The position numbers and the translations under genes were made by a program. Below, in pieces: positions 35,256-43,917 of a DNA stretch of 64,000 bases. Position 1 is the stretch's first letter; each line of letters begins with the position of its first letter. The stretch is from Bacillus sp. BHET2 (GTDB lineage Bacteria; Bacillota; Bacilli; Bacillales; Bacillaceae_B): NCBI RefSeq assembly GCF_005938125.1, contig NZ_VCQN01000001.1, positions 248,001-312,000 of the forward strand, given 5' to 3'. A model generated the notes under the pieces. It was not told the DNA's origin, made no database searches, and worked only from the letters and a program-made list of their open reading frames with translations.

Positions 35256-35299
35256 AAAAGGGTAAGGCCGGCAAATGAACGCAGGCCTTACCCTTTTCA
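35256..35299 (+). terminator. Rho-independent terminator after dfrA
   Basis: Perfect 14-bp stem AAAAGGGTAAGGCC / GGCCTTACCCTTTT; convergent genes on both sides. Confidence 0.9.
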
Positions 35300-35318
35300 T
35301 CAATGAATCGACTATGTT

Positions 35319-35957
35319 CTAGACATAAAACAAAATACAAAAATACATAAAACTGCTTCCAGCCAATACAAATAGATGCCAGATCGCATGGTTGTAGGGC
35401 AGTTTATTCCAAACATAAAATATAGCACCGATGGAATACATGATCCCTCCTGTTAACAACAGAGCAAAGCCTTCACCTGTGAGACTAGCATACAGCGGCT
35501 TAATAGCAATAATCACGAGCCAGCCCATCACGAGGTAAAAAAGAGTGGATACCACCTGGTAGCGCTGAACAAAATAACACTTAAATACGATCCCAACGAT
35601 GGCAAGTCCCCAGACGATCCCAAACAATGTCCATCCCAAGGCCCCCCTCACACTGACAAGCATGAACGGTGTATAGGTTCCTGCGATCAATACATAAATA
35701 GCCGAATGATCCAATATCGCAAAAAGATTTTTCACCTTCGAAGGCTTAAAGCTATGCAGCAGAGTAGAAAATAAGTAGAGTAGAATCATTGATGCACCGA
35801 AGATGGAGAAGCTTACCACATGCCAAGCTGATCCTTCATGAACGGCGAAAATGATTAACATCACCAAAGCGGGGATACTCAATATCAATCCGATTCCATG
35901 GGTAATAGCGTTCGCAACTTCTTCCTTCCAATTGGAAAAATCGAAATCATATGTCAA
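35319..35957 (-). CDS. yplQ: Hemolysin III family membrane protein (YplQ)
   Basis: 212 residues with seven membrane helices of the PAQR/HlyIII family. Conserved residues are NAITHGIG near 16-23 (histidine), LLHSF near 67-71, DHSAIYVLIAGTYTPF near 82-97, and YNHAIWHLFVLAGS at the end; these carry the metal-binding His/Asp/Ser set. The natural role in Bacillus is unclear; membrane homeostasis is likely. The start is TTG with AAAGGATGAG upstream. Confidence 0.9.
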   Translation of the reverse strand: MTYDFDFSNWKEEVANAITHGIGLILSIPALVMLIIFAVHEGSAWHVVSFSIFGASMILLYLFSTLLHSFKPSKVKNLFAILDHSAIYVLIAGTYTPFMLVSVRGALGWTLFGIVWGLAIVGIVFKCYFVQRYQVVSTLFYLVMGWLVIIAIKPLYASLTGEGFALLLTGGIMYSIGAIFYVWNKLPYNHAIWHLFVLAGSSFMYFCILFYV

Positions 35958-36150
35958 AGAAGTCTCATCCTTTCTCCGACCAACTCAAGTGGTCGCTTAA
36001 AGAGTTTTTAGAGTATATATTCATGATAATCCTCTTCCCGTGATTGTGCAATCATTAACATAGTAAAGGATTAAAGTGTGATTGAGATTAGCAAATGACT
36101 CTCTAATACTGTATATTGCTAAATAAAGAATCCATTATGAGGTGAAAGGT

Positions 36151-36804
36151 ATGTGCGGTAGATTTTCCTTAACCACTCCTTTAGAGGAATTGGTTAAGCA
36201 ATACTTAATTGATGAGTTCATCGAAGAATGGCAGCCTCGATACAATATTGCTCCCTCTCAGAAAGTACTCTCCCTTATTTCTCATAAAGGGAAGCGGAGG
36301 GCGGGAAGCATCAAATGGGGCCTTGTTCCTCATTGGGCTGATCGTAAGAAATGGAAACCGTTAATAAATGCCCGAAGTGAGACGCTGAAGGATAAAGCCA
36401 GCTTCAAATCTTTGATCCATTCAAAAAGGATGGTGATCTTTGCCGACGGCTTTTATGAGTGGAAGAAGGAGAATGCCGAAAAGATTCCTGTTCGTTTTCA
36501 ATTAAGAGAAGAGCAGTCATTTGTATTTGCCGGTTTATGGGATCGAAACGGTGATACCCCTACGTCGACTATCCTCACAACAGAAGCCAATTCACTGGTG
36601 GGGCACGTTCATGAAAGAATGCCTGTCATGCTTACGAATCATGAGGATATTGAGAAGTGGCTCAACACGGAAGAGTATACATTTGATGAGGCCTCATCCG
36701 TATTAAAGCCGCTTCAGCAGGAACGTATGAAAGGATATCAAGTGTCTACTATTGTGAATGCTCTAAAGAATGATTCACCGGAGTGCTTTGTTCCTGTATC
36801 ATAA
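36151..36804 (+). CDS. SOS response-associated protein, HMCES/YedK family
   Basis: 217 residues. The family forms a stable crosslink through Cys2 with abasic sites in single-stranded DNA. The protein starts MCGRFSL, so the ATG at 36151 must be the start in order to expose Cys2; GAGGTGAAAGG precedes it. Other conserved parts are NARSET near 73, FYEW near 102 and GHVHERMP near 153. No LexA box is seen upstream. Confidence 0.93.
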   Translation: MCGRFSLTTPLEELVKQYLIDEFIEEWQPRYNIAPSQKVLSLISHKGKRRAGSIKWGLVPHWADRKKWKPLINARSETLKDKASFKSLIHSKRMVIFADGFYEWKKENAEKIPVRFQLREEQSFVFAGLWDRNGDTPTSTILTTEANSLVGHVHERMPVMLTNHEDIEKWLNTEEYTFDEASSVLKPLQQERMKGYQVSTIVNALKNDSPECFVPVS

Positions 36805-36909
36805 AAAAATATTGAAAAAATATTCTCACATTTGTACGTTTTGACATTTTATGCAGCACTAAATGGGGTATAATAAGAGTATAAACGGGTGAAAAAGAGG
36901 ATTGATACT

Positions 36910-37161
36910 TTGCTGACAAAAACCATCGAGTTCAAATCGAAGTATGGACAGAAGGTCAAAATCTTAGAAGTTCCTGTCATGAAGGAAGATAGCCCGCTCT
37001 ATCTGAGGGTTAATCTTAGGCTGCACCAATTTATTAAAAGGATCGTCAATCAAAATGGGCCTAAGACCGCCTTCAGCTTTAGAGAGCATTTGAAGAGAAC
37101 GACGAAATGGTCAGAGTATGAAGAAATTTATCAATCAAAAGAGTTAAAGAATAATGCATAA
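36910..37161 (+). CDS. ypmP: DUF2535 family protein (YpmP-like)
   Basis: 83 residues from a TTG that lies 9 bases after AAAGAGG; this gives the length of B. subtilis YpmP. A GTG seven codons upstream has a poorer site. The sequence is basic, with KTIEFKSKYGQKVKILEVPV near the start. Function unknown. A hairpin follows. Confidence 0.65.
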   Translation: MLTKTIEFKSKYGQKVKILEVPVMKEDSPLYLRVNLRLHQFIKRIVNQNGPKTAFSFREHLKRTTKWSEYEEIYQSKELKNNA

Positions 37162-37176
37162 GTTACATGGGGAGCT

Positions 37177-37216
37177 GGTCCTTTGCGTAGAGGTTGCGTG
37201 GGACCGGTCCTTTTTA
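37177..37216 (+). terminator. Probable terminator
   Basis: CTGGTCC and GGACCGG pair around a 20-base loop, followed by TCCTTTTTATAT. Moderate. Confidence 0.55.
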
Positions 37217-37351
37217 TATGATTTCGTTTCAAGATTTGAGTTACTATATCCATTTCACTTAATGGACATAGGGACAATTGGTTAAATCCTGACTATCTAT
37301 TTAAATCCTCGGCATTTAACGATATAATACTTATGATATGGGAGATAGGAT

Positions 37352-38203
37352 GTGGCAAAATTGACCAAAATTTATATTGTAACAGACTCGACAGTGGATT
37401 TACCTGATGATGTTGTAAAAGAACTTGATATTCATGTAGTACCTTTATCGATCTCAATCGATGGAGAGACATACTTAGATAGAGTAGATCTTTCACCCTT
37501 AAGCTTTATTGAAAAAATGAAAGCTTCTAAGGAGTTACCAAAAAGTTCTCAACCACCAGCAGGGTCTTTTGTTGAACTTTATGATGAATTAGGAAAAGAT
37601 GGTTCAAAAGTTTTATCCATACATATGACCGGTAATATGAGTGGCACGGTTCGTTCAGCTGAATCGGCCGCTGAAATGTCATCGGCTGATGTAACGGTTG
37701 TCGATTCACGGTTTATTTCCAAAGGTTTGGCTTTTCAAGTGATTGAAGCTGCAAAGCTTGCCAAAGAAGGAAAATCGTTAGAAGACATCCTTTCTGCAAT
37801 TGAAACGATCCGTTCAAATACTAAATTATTTGTAGTGGTTGATACCCTTGAAAACCTTGTGAAAGGTGGAAGAATCGGAAAGGGCCGCGCAATGATAGGA
37901 TCGTTATTGAACATTAAACCGATTGCGTCTTTAGAAGGTGCTGAATATACGCCTGTTGCAAAGGTGCGCAGCCATTCACAAGTGGTAAAGTACTTAACTT
38001 CTCAGTTTGTAGAAGATGTGAAGGGAAAAACGATTCGCGGGGTAGGTCTTGTTCATGCAGATGGACTGGGTCTGGCACAAAACCTTAAAGCAAAGATTAT
38101 AGAGAAAACAGGATTCGACCAAATTGACATTGTTCCGACAACACCGATCATCAGTACACATACAGGCATCGGTGCCATCGGATTTATGTACTACACGGAT
38201 TAA
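37352..38203 (+). CDS. DegV family fatty-acid-binding protein (second copy)
   Basis: 283 residues of the DegV/FakB fold. Marks are VTDSTVDLP at the start, KSSQPPAGSFVELY near 64-77, IHMTGNMSGTVRSA near 88-101, DTLENLVKGGRIG near 164 and the final STHTGIGAIG. The two DegV proteins of the window differ in key loops (KSGR in the first, KGGR here), as FakB proteins with different fatty-acid preference do. The GTG start has GGGAGA upstream; a terminator follows. Confidence 0.9.
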   Translation: MAKLTKIYIVTDSTVDLPDDVVKELDIHVVPLSISIDGETYLDRVDLSPLSFIEKMKASKELPKSSQPPAGSFVELYDELGKDGSKVLSIHMTGNMSGTVRSAESAAEMSSADVTVVDSRFISKGLAFQVIEAAKLAKEGKSLEDILSAIETIRSNTKLFVVVDTLENLVKGGRIGKGRAMIGSLLNIKPIASLEGAEYTPVAKVRSHSQVVKYLTSQFVEDVKGKTIRGVGLVHADGLGLAQNLKAKIIEKTGFDQIDIVPTTPIISTHTGIGAIGFMYYTD

Positions 38204-38213
38204 GCAAATGCAG

Positions 38214-38254
38214 AAAAGACGAAGAGGATGAAACTTTCCCCTTCGTCTTTTTTA
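38214..38254. terminator. Rho-independent terminator
   Basis: Stem AAAAGACGAAG / CTTCGTCTTTT then TTTA, between convergent genes. Confidence 0.85.
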
Positions 38255-38267
38255 TGCTTTCATGAAT

Positions 38268-38750
38268 TTAGGATGGCATTGGTGTTGGTGTCGGTTTTGC
38301 ATATCCTTCTTTATATTGTTCATCAATATAATTTCTAATTTGTTTAATGGATTCACCATTTTTGTATTTCACGATGGATTCAGCTGCTATTTTCAAACAT
38401 AGTTGACACCTTGTTCCGTGATCATCCCAAACAACTTTTTCACCTTTTAATTCGTAAACAAAACAGTTAAGATTACTCTCGTGATCAGCAGAATCTCCAC
38501 AACCACAATAACAAGGAATATATTGCAGTAGCTCAGGATTTTTGGCGGCTGAAGTATAAATGAGCTTCATGTTGTCATCCTTGTCATTTAGAAATGACGG
38601 CAGCGAATCAACCGAATCCGTTTCTTCACGGAGATCCCCATTTGCTGCAGTATGATTATGTTTAGACTCTTCAGCTTGATCACTCGAACATCCGGATATA
38701 ACTCCCAACAAACCTATTAAAAGCGTAAAATACAATAAGATATTTTTCAT
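38268..38750 (-). CDS. PCYCGC motif lipoprotein
   Basis: 160 residues. An N-terminal helix ends in a lipobox with GVISGCSS, giving a lipid-anchored protein outside the membrane. The motif PCYCGCG is at about residues 80-86, with further cysteines in NCFVYEL and CQLCL, six to eight in all: a likely metal (copper or haem) or redox site. The tail is proline-rich (TPTPMPS). The ATG at 38750 has GGAAAGGTG upstream. The family is named by its motif and its role is not known. Confidence 0.8.
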   Translation of the reverse strand: MKNILLYFTLLIGLLGVISGCSSDQAEESKHNHTAANGDLREETDSVDSLPSFLNDKDDNMKLIYTSAAKNPELLQYIPCYCGCGDSADHESNLNCFVYELKGEKVVWDDHGTRCQLCLKIAAESIVKYKNGESIKQIRNYIDEQYKEGYAKPTPTPMPS

Positions 38751-38975
38751 CAATACATTCACCTTTCCTGACAGTCATACATGTAGTTTACCATCTGGTT
38801 AGTACATTTTTCGTATAGATTTTTGTTGATTTTATGAATATTCTTGCGACCTCATAACAGGTTCAATCATATCATAGGTATATAATAGGTAAGTGAGGCT
38901 TGGTCCCATACAAGATGAAAAAAGGCTTCAGTCTTTCCAATTATATAGAATTCAGATGGAAGGAAGTGTCCTGAC

Positions 38976-39953
38976 TTGTCTGAGAAAAAGAAAGTGTTGG
39001 TGTTTTCAGATTTTGGAATCGATGATATCGTAGCCGTTTTGTATGCTTACTATAGTGAAGAGATTGAAATTGTAGGCATTGTATCAGATTATGGAAATGT
39101 CTCAAGAAAAAGTGCGTTGAAAAACGTTCTATACCTTCAAAAATTAACCGGAATTACAGATATCCCCATCATAGGGGGAGCGGTATCTGCCTTGACCGGT
39201 TCCGAGCCTCAATTCTATCCTGAGGTTCATGGTCAAGCTGGTCTTGGACCAATTATTCCAGATGATATTGAATTTGACAGCTCTAAAATTAGTGAGAATT
39301 TCTATGAAATCAATCCACTTATTGAAAAATATGCCGGGGAATTATATATATACTCTGCGGGTCGATTGACATCTTTGGCCACAGCCTTTGTATTGTATCC
39401 TGAAACAATGAAAAAGGTGAAGGAATTTTATGTAATGGGTGGAGCTTTCCAAGTTCCGGGAAATGTCACCCCTACTGCAGAAGCGAATTTCTATGGGGAT
39501 CCATATGCTGCCAATATCCTGATCCAGCTTGCACCAAAGCAAATCCACCTTATTCCATTAGATGTTACAATGTATGCTCTCATAACCCCAGTCATGCTTG
39601 ATCACTTACATGAATTTTATGTAAACTCAAACGATAAGGTCGGGCAGATAATCAAGCCGATGGTGGACTACTATTATGAGTTTTACAAGAAAACATATCC
39701 GGATATAACAGGCAGCCCCCTTCATGATTTACTGGCTATCTGGGCACTTGCTGACGGTGAGAATATGGTGTTTGAGGAGGTCCCAATAAAGGTCGCGGTC
39801 AACACAGATTTTACCTTTGGCCAAAGCATCGGTGATTTCAGGCATTCAGTCGATAAAGCACCTTGGCCCATTCATAAGATAGCCCAACAATTCAATTATG
39901 GACAATTCATCTCTGAGGTATTTGCAACTTTGCAATCAGGTCCTAGTCGTTAG
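38976..39953 (+). CDS. Nucleoside hydrolase family protein
   Basis: 325 residues of the IUNH fold, which cleaves the N-glycosidic bond of ribonucleosides using calcium. The N-terminal metal motif reads FSDFGIDD, where most members have DxDPGxDD, so the first aspartate is replaced by phenylalanine. The C-terminal pair GSPLHDLLAIW (His-Asp) is kept, and so is the GGAF region near 149. Activity is probable but the substrate could differ. The start is TTG after GGAAGG with rather long spacing. Confidence 0.8.
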   Translation: MSEKKKVLVFSDFGIDDIVAVLYAYYSEEIEIVGIVSDYGNVSRKSALKNVLYLQKLTGITDIPIIGGAVSALTGSEPQFYPEVHGQAGLGPIIPDDIEFDSSKISENFYEINPLIEKYAGELYIYSAGRLTSLATAFVLYPETMKKVKEFYVMGGAFQVPGNVTPTAEANFYGDPYAANILIQLAPKQIHLIPLDVTMYALITPVMLDHLHEFYVNSNDKVGQIIKPMVDYYYEFYKKTYPDITGSPLHDLLAIWALADGENMVFEEVPIKVAVNTDFTFGQSIGDFRHSVDKAPWPIHKIAQQFNYGQFISEVFATLQSGPSR

Positions 39954-40007
39954 CAAAGAAGAGAACATATCCGGTTATATAAGTCGACCTGTAAGGTTTA
40001 TTTATGT

Positions 40008-40034
40008 TTTACCACGAAGTAACCGTGATATAAT
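40008..40034 (+). promoter_or_regulatory. Probable promoter of ypmRS
   Basis: A perfect TATAAT at 40029-40034 lies 30 bases before the ypmR start; the -35 (TTTACC at 40008) is poor and the spacer short at 15. Confidence 0.45.
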
Positions 40035-40063
40035 AATAGGAAAGAGTAAGCGAGGTGACATAC

Positions 40064-40894
40064 TTGAAGAAACTATCGATTCTCATGCTCGCTTTTGTTT
40101 TTTTACTGTCAGGATGTTCATTAGAAGATGCTGCTGATCATATCAAAAGGGAAGTATCCAATTGGGAGAAAGAGAACCCGAACGAAACGTTTATACCAAA
40201 GAATCTAAAGGTGGTATCCGTAGGAGATTCATTGACGCAGGGAGTTGGGGACAGTACGAAAAAGGGAGGTTATGTCCCTTATCTTGAAAACCAGCTTGAA
40301 ACGTTGGATGGAGTGAAGGATGCTCAATTTCATAACTATGGCGTAAGGGGAAACCGTACAGATCAATTATTGAAAAAGCTGAAAAAGGCAGATGTGAAAG
40401 CGTCCATCCAAGATTCAGATTTAGTGATGATCACCATTGGTGGCAACGATGTGATGAAAATCTTTCGTGAGAATTTATCACATTTGGAGTTAGAAGTATT
40501 TCAGGGAGAGAAACGACAATATCAGCTTCGATTACAGGAAATTATCGAAACGGTCAGGAGTTACAACCCTGATGCTGGAATTGTTCTACTCGGGTTGTAC
40601 AATCCATTTAACACTTGGTTTTCTGATATCGAAGAAGTCAATCAGGTGATTCATAATTGGAATGAAGCAAGCCAAGAGATACTGTCCGGTTATGACAAAA
40701 CGTTATTCGTAAAAATTGAGGATTTATTTATTGATACTGGAGATACCCTGTTATATGATGATTATTTCCATCCAAACGATGAAGGGTACAAATTGATCGC
40801 AGATCGAATGTTTACAGACTTGGCAAACGGGGAAACATTAGCAACATTGACAGATACCACGATACCTGTCGAGGAAGAGGAGCGGCCGTCATGA
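40064..40894 (+). CDS. ypmR: SGNH/GDSL hydrolase lipoprotein (YpmR)
   Basis: 276 residues. Signal peptide with lipobox LLSGCS (cysteine near residue 18). The SGNH blocks are VVSVGDSLTQGVG (Ser), YGVRGNRTDQL (Gly), TIGGNDVM (Asn) and DDYFHPNDEGY (Asp-His) in order. It is an extracellular lipid-anchored esterase of unknown substrate. The TTG at 40064 follows GAGGTG. Overlaps ypmS by four bases (ATGA). Confidence 0.9.
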   Translation: MKKLSILMLAFVFLLSGCSLEDAADHIKREVSNWEKENPNETFIPKNLKVVSVGDSLTQGVGDSTKKGGYVPYLENQLETLDGVKDAQFHNYGVRGNRTDQLLKKLKKADVKASIQDSDLVMITIGGNDVMKIFRENLSHLELEVFQGEKRQYQLRLQEIIETVRSYNPDAGIVLLGLYNPFNTWFSDIEEVNQVIHNWNEASQEILSGYDKTLFVKIEDLFIDTGDTLLYDDYFHPNDEGYKLIADRMFTDLANGETLATLTDTTIPVEEEERPS

Positions 40895-41478
40895 AGAACA
40901 AATGGAAAGTCGGATTTTTTGTTCTTTTAGGTATGATTGTTGCGGGCTTAATCATCATTGTTTCAATGGTATTTATGCCAATTAAAGAAGATGCATTGCC
41001 TAAAAGTAGCAAAGGTTCCAATCAAGAAGTAGGGTTTAATGTAGAAACCAACAAAAAAGATTTAAACCTTATTATTGAACACTATATTAAAGAAGAAGGA
41101 ATGCAGGGTCCAGTTGATTATGATGTTCAGCTAAAGGATGATGTTGAGTTAATGGGATCTGTCCCGGTCTTTACATCTAACCTTGACTTTAAGCTGGATT
41201 TTGAACCGAAAGCATTGGAAAATGGTGATATTCTCTTAAAACAGAAATCCATTTCAGTGGGTTCACTGAATCTACCGGTTTCATATGTCTTAAAAGTACT
41301 AAGGGATTCTTATCATTTCCCTGACTGGGTCAAAATTCAACCTAGTGATGAGTTAATATACGTTTCATTACAGGATATGAAATTGAAAAGTGATATTAAA
41401 GTACGAGCAAAAGAGTTTGATTTGGAAGAAGATAATATTTCTTTCAGATTGTTAGTACCTGTTGACCGTGCTCAATAA
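40891..41478 (+). CDS. ypmS: DUF2140 membrane-anchored protein (YpmS)
   Basis: 195 residues with one N-terminal membrane helix (residues 6-28) and an extracellular beta-rich domain of the YpmS family. Coupled to ypmR through the ATGA overlap, so both act at the cell surface. Function unknown. A terminator follows the stop. Confidence 0.88.
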   Translation: MKNKWKVGFFVLLGMIVAGLIIIVSMVFMPIKEDALPKSSKGSNQEVGFNVETNKKDLNLIIEHYIKEEGMQGPVDYDVQLKDDVELMGSVPVFTSNLDFKLDFEPKALENGDILLKQKSISVGSLNLPVSYVLKVLRDSYHFPDWVKIQPSDELIYVSLQDMKLKSDIKVRAKEFDLEEDNISFRLLVPVDRAQ

Positions 41479-41480
41479 GA

Positions 41481-41514
41481 AAAAGGTGGCTTCCCGGTGA
41501 AGTCACCTTTTTTG
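41481..41514. terminator. Rho-independent terminator
   Basis: AAAAGGTGGCTTC pairs with GAAGTCACCTTTTT (one G-T pair), loop CCGGT, then T run. Confidence 0.85.
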
Positions 41515-41540
41515 TTTGATCCGAAGCTACTATACCACCG

Positions 41541-42281
41541 CTATCCTTTTAAAAGGATAGCCTCTAATTCTGGGGTACCATTCGCTAATCCTACAGCAAC
41601 AATCGTATAGGCCTGATTTGGACTTAACTTTACATTCGGAATGCTCAAGACAGTGTTTTTACTTCCGGCAACTCGAGCCTCAAGATTCACCGTCATAGGA
41701 GTCAACCCAAGATACTCGGTAGATTGTTTAAAGGAAACTTTAGGGAATATTACATCTCCGCCTTTTACTGCAATATCGACTGCAGGTGCATCAGGGGAAA
41801 GATGGAGGAATTTTATCTTAGTCTCTCCGCTCGGCACAGTGGGATTATCAATGTAAGGAAGAAGCTGGGGTTTATTTAGTGTCCCTACCGCAGCGAAAGT
41901 ATAAATCTTTCCTGGATCGATTTTTACTTTCTTACTAATGACCGTTGTCACACTGGTGCCGGCAGGGTATACATCAATATGGTACTTACCAGCAGGCAAT
42001 GTTAAGTAATCACTCACATCTTTAAAGGCTACATCCCGTAAAACCCGGTTTCCATTTACATATACATCCACATTCGGAGCATCAGGTACTGCATGAAGCA
42101 CACGGACATAGGATGGTTGTGTAGAAGTTGTCATATCTGCCCGCTGTGCCTGTAAAGCAAGTCTCATATATTTTAAATGCTTCTGATAGTAATGAATGTG
42201 CATAGTAGGATCAGTATATTTATAATAACCGGATAACAGGTCATACATCGCCGCTTTATTTAAATAATCATGTTGGCTCAT
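41541..42281 (-). CDS. DUF4397 domain protein
   Basis: 246 residues. After a polar N-terminus (MSQHDYLNKAAMYDLLSGY) come two DUF4397 repeats with VLHAVPDAPNVDVYVNG near 62 and FLHLSPDAPAVDIAVKG near 158. The domain is Ig-like and occurs in surface and spore-related proteins. No signal peptide is visible, which is odd for a surface protein and points to a spore coat or non-classical location. GGGAGAG precedes the ATG. Monocistronic. Confidence 0.85.
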   Translation of the reverse strand: MSQHDYLNKAAMYDLLSGYYKYTDPTMHIHYYQKHLKYMRLALQAQRADMTTSTQPSYVRVLHAVPDAPNVDVYVNGNRVLRDVAFKDVSDYLTLPAGKYHIDVYPAGTSVTTVISKKVKIDPGKIYTFAAVGTLNKPQLLPYIDNPTVPSGETKIKFLHLSPDAPAVDIAVKGGDVIFPKVSFKQSTEYLGLTPMTVNLEARVAGSKNTVLSIPNVKLSPNQAYTIVAVGLANGTPELEAILLKG

Positions 42282-42376
42282 CGGTATCTCTCCCTTAACT
42301 GTAATAACACAATAGAGTATGCCGAGGAGAAAAAATGGTGAAAGAACCTAGTTTTATAAAAATTCAGAAATATCCC

Positions 42377-42405
42377 TTGCAATAAAGAAGAAAATAATGG
42401 ATAAT
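42377..42405 (+). promoter_or_regulatory. Promoter of a small transcript before rsgA
   Basis: TTGCAA at 42377-42382, a 17-base spacer and GATAAT at 42400-42405. The predicted transcript starts near 42412 and would stop at the terminator at 42554-42597. Confidence 0.5.
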
Positions 42406-42438
42406 GAACATACTAATTGAGAAAGTGAGTGATGTCTA

Positions 42439-42528
42439 ATGAACTTATTATTGAATGGTATGAAAATGAACATCAATACGCATCAAAATGATTCTGCACG
42501 TCAACTCACTTTAAACGGGATAATGTAA
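42439..42528 (+). CDS. Possible 29-residue peptide in a short transcript
   Basis: The ATG at 42439 opens 29 codons beginning MNLLLNGMKMN, polar later on. The upstream sequence AAAGTGAGTG is only a weak ribosome site; another ATG at 42432 in a second frame would give 19 codons. The unit has its own promoter and terminator, so it is either a small peptide gene or a small RNA. Not recognised. Confidence 0.35.
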   Translation: MNLLLNGMKMNINTHQNDSARQLTLNGIM

Positions 42529-42553
42529 TTTTTTTTAGTCCTTTTAAACATGG

Positions 42554-42597
42554 AAAATCCGTTGACGTGTGGAATCACGCAACGGATTTTTATATTT
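42554..42597 (+). terminator. Terminator in front of rsgA
   Basis: Stem AAAATCCGTTG / CAACGGATTTT with a 15-base loop, then TATATTTTT. It ends just before the rsgA ribosome site, so it ends the small transcript or attenuates rsgA. Confidence 0.85.
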
Positions 42598-42612
42598 TTG
42601 GGAGGAATTAAG

Positions 42613-43641
42613 TTGAAAAACAAAAACATAATGGTTGAAATGATGAACCACCTTGAAGAAGAAGGCTTCATATTAGGGAGAGTTGTGACGGAACATAGGG
42701 GCGCCTTTATGGTCATGACGAAAACGGGAGAGGTATTATGCAGAATCTCTGGGAGGCTCAGATTCCAGACCGTTCAGCGCGAAGACCTTCCTGCAGTGGG
42801 TGACTGGGTTCATTTAAGTGAAGAAGGCACAATCATTGAAAAAGTAATGCCTCGAACAAGTAAATTTTCCAGAAAAAAAGCGGGGATCGAAGCCGAAGAA
42901 CAAATAATAGCGGCAAATATAGATACGGTATTTATTCTTTCATCATTAAACGATGATCTAAACAGTAACCGGATGGAGCGTTATGTACTTCTCTGTTGGG
43001 AAAGTGGCGCTAATCCTGTCATCGTCCTGACGAAATCCGATACATGTATGGATATAGAAGAGAAGAGACGAGAAGTGGAGAACACATTACTTGGAGTGAA
43101 AGTCATTGCTATAAGTGCTGTGAATCAAGAAGGCATAGAAGAATTACAACCCTATTTGGATAAAGGGAAAACTGTTGCCCTTGTCGGATCTTCAGGTGTT
43201 GGCAAATCGACGCTGACGAACATGCTCGTAGGGGAAAATGTCCAAAAGACGAAGGAAATAAGGGAATCCGATGATAAAGGCCGTCATACCACTACTCACA
43301 GAGAATTGTTTGTTTTAGATAATGGTGCCTCCATCATTGATACACCTGGTATGAGGGAAATTCAATTATGGCAAGGTCAAGAAGGCTTATCCACTCAATA
43401 CAATGACATAGAGGAATTGTCCAATCAATGCCGTTTTACCGACTGTTCTCATGAGGATGAACCTGGTTGCCAAATTCGTGTAGCAATTCAAGGAGGAGCC
43501 CTTTCAGAGGAAAGATACGAGCATTATGTAAAACTTCAAAGGGAAATTGCTTATATGGAGAGAAGAGGGAATAAGCGATTAGAGTCCTTGGAACGAAAAA
43601 AGTGGAAGAACATAGGAAAGCAAAGAAAACTTAAATATTGA
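42613..43641 (+). CDS. Ribosome small subunit-dependent GTPase RsgA family protein
   Basis: 342 residues with an OB-fold, a circularly permuted GTPase domain and a zinc-binding tail. The order is G4 (LTKSD near 134), G1 (GSSGVGKST near 191), G3 (DTPGM near 245), then cysteines and a histidine in CRFTDCSHEDEPGC near 273-286. The family helps mature the 30S subunit. The TTG at 42613 follows GGGAGGA; a longer frame upstream would cover the terminator. B. subtilis rsgA lies near prpC/prkC, so this is likely a second, rsgA-like copy. Confidence 0.88.
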   Translation: MKNKNIMVEMMNHLEEEGFILGRVVTEHRGAFMVMTKTGEVLCRISGRLRFQTVQREDLPAVGDWVHLSEEGTIIEKVMPRTSKFSRKKAGIEAEEQIIAANIDTVFILSSLNDDLNSNRMERYVLLCWESGANPVIVLTKSDTCMDIEEKRREVENTLLGVKVIAISAVNQEGIEELQPYLDKGKTVALVGSSGVGKSTLTNMLVGENVQKTKEIRESDDKGRHTTTHRELFVLDNGASIIDTPGMREIQLWQGQEGLSTQYNDIEELSNQCRFTDCSHEDEPGCQIRVAIQGGALSEERYEHYVKLQREIAYMERRGNKRLESLERKKWKNIGKQRKLKY

Positions 43642-43647
43642 GACCAA

Positions 43648-43680
43648 AAGTGACTCCTTAAACGGGGGTCACTCTTTTTT
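43648..43680 (+). terminator. Rho-independent terminator after the RsgA gene
   Basis: AGTGACTCC pairs with GGGGTCACT (one G-T pair), followed by CTTTTTT. Confidence 0.85.
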
Positions 43681-43682
43681 GC

Positions 43683-43737
43683 CGGAGGAGGCTCAACTTA
43701 CGCCCCCCCGCGGGAAAAGCGAGCGCTTCTCGTTGTA
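43683..43737. repeat. GC-rich segment resembling a Bacillus intergenic repeat
   Basis: This stretch (CCGGAGGAGGCTC, then CCCCCCCGCGGG and AAGCGAGCGCTT) is much richer in G+C than its surroundings, and resembles fragments of intergenic repeats that I know from Bacillus genomes. Only one copy is in the window. The 237 bases from the terminator to msrA hold no gene; an open frame there is only an N-terminal extension of msrA. Confidence 0.35.
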
Positions 43738-43917
43738 ATTATTCACTCTTTACCGATTATGCATTGGCCCCGGGTGAGTACGACTATACTTCAAATTCAT
43801 TTAGCCTTCTGTATACAAATCATTGAAGAAGCTAATTATTTTCCTTTAGATCATGAATGCGTTAAAATCTCTTACAAAGGGAATAGTGAATACTATGATA
43901 TGGAAAGGATGATGAGC

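Noticed and set aside
43759..43917. 53-residue N-terminal extension of MsrA
   Set aside because: It runs over the GC-rich intergenic segment, shows no signal or motif, and the ATG at 43918 has a proper ribosome site 16 residues before the GCFWC motif.
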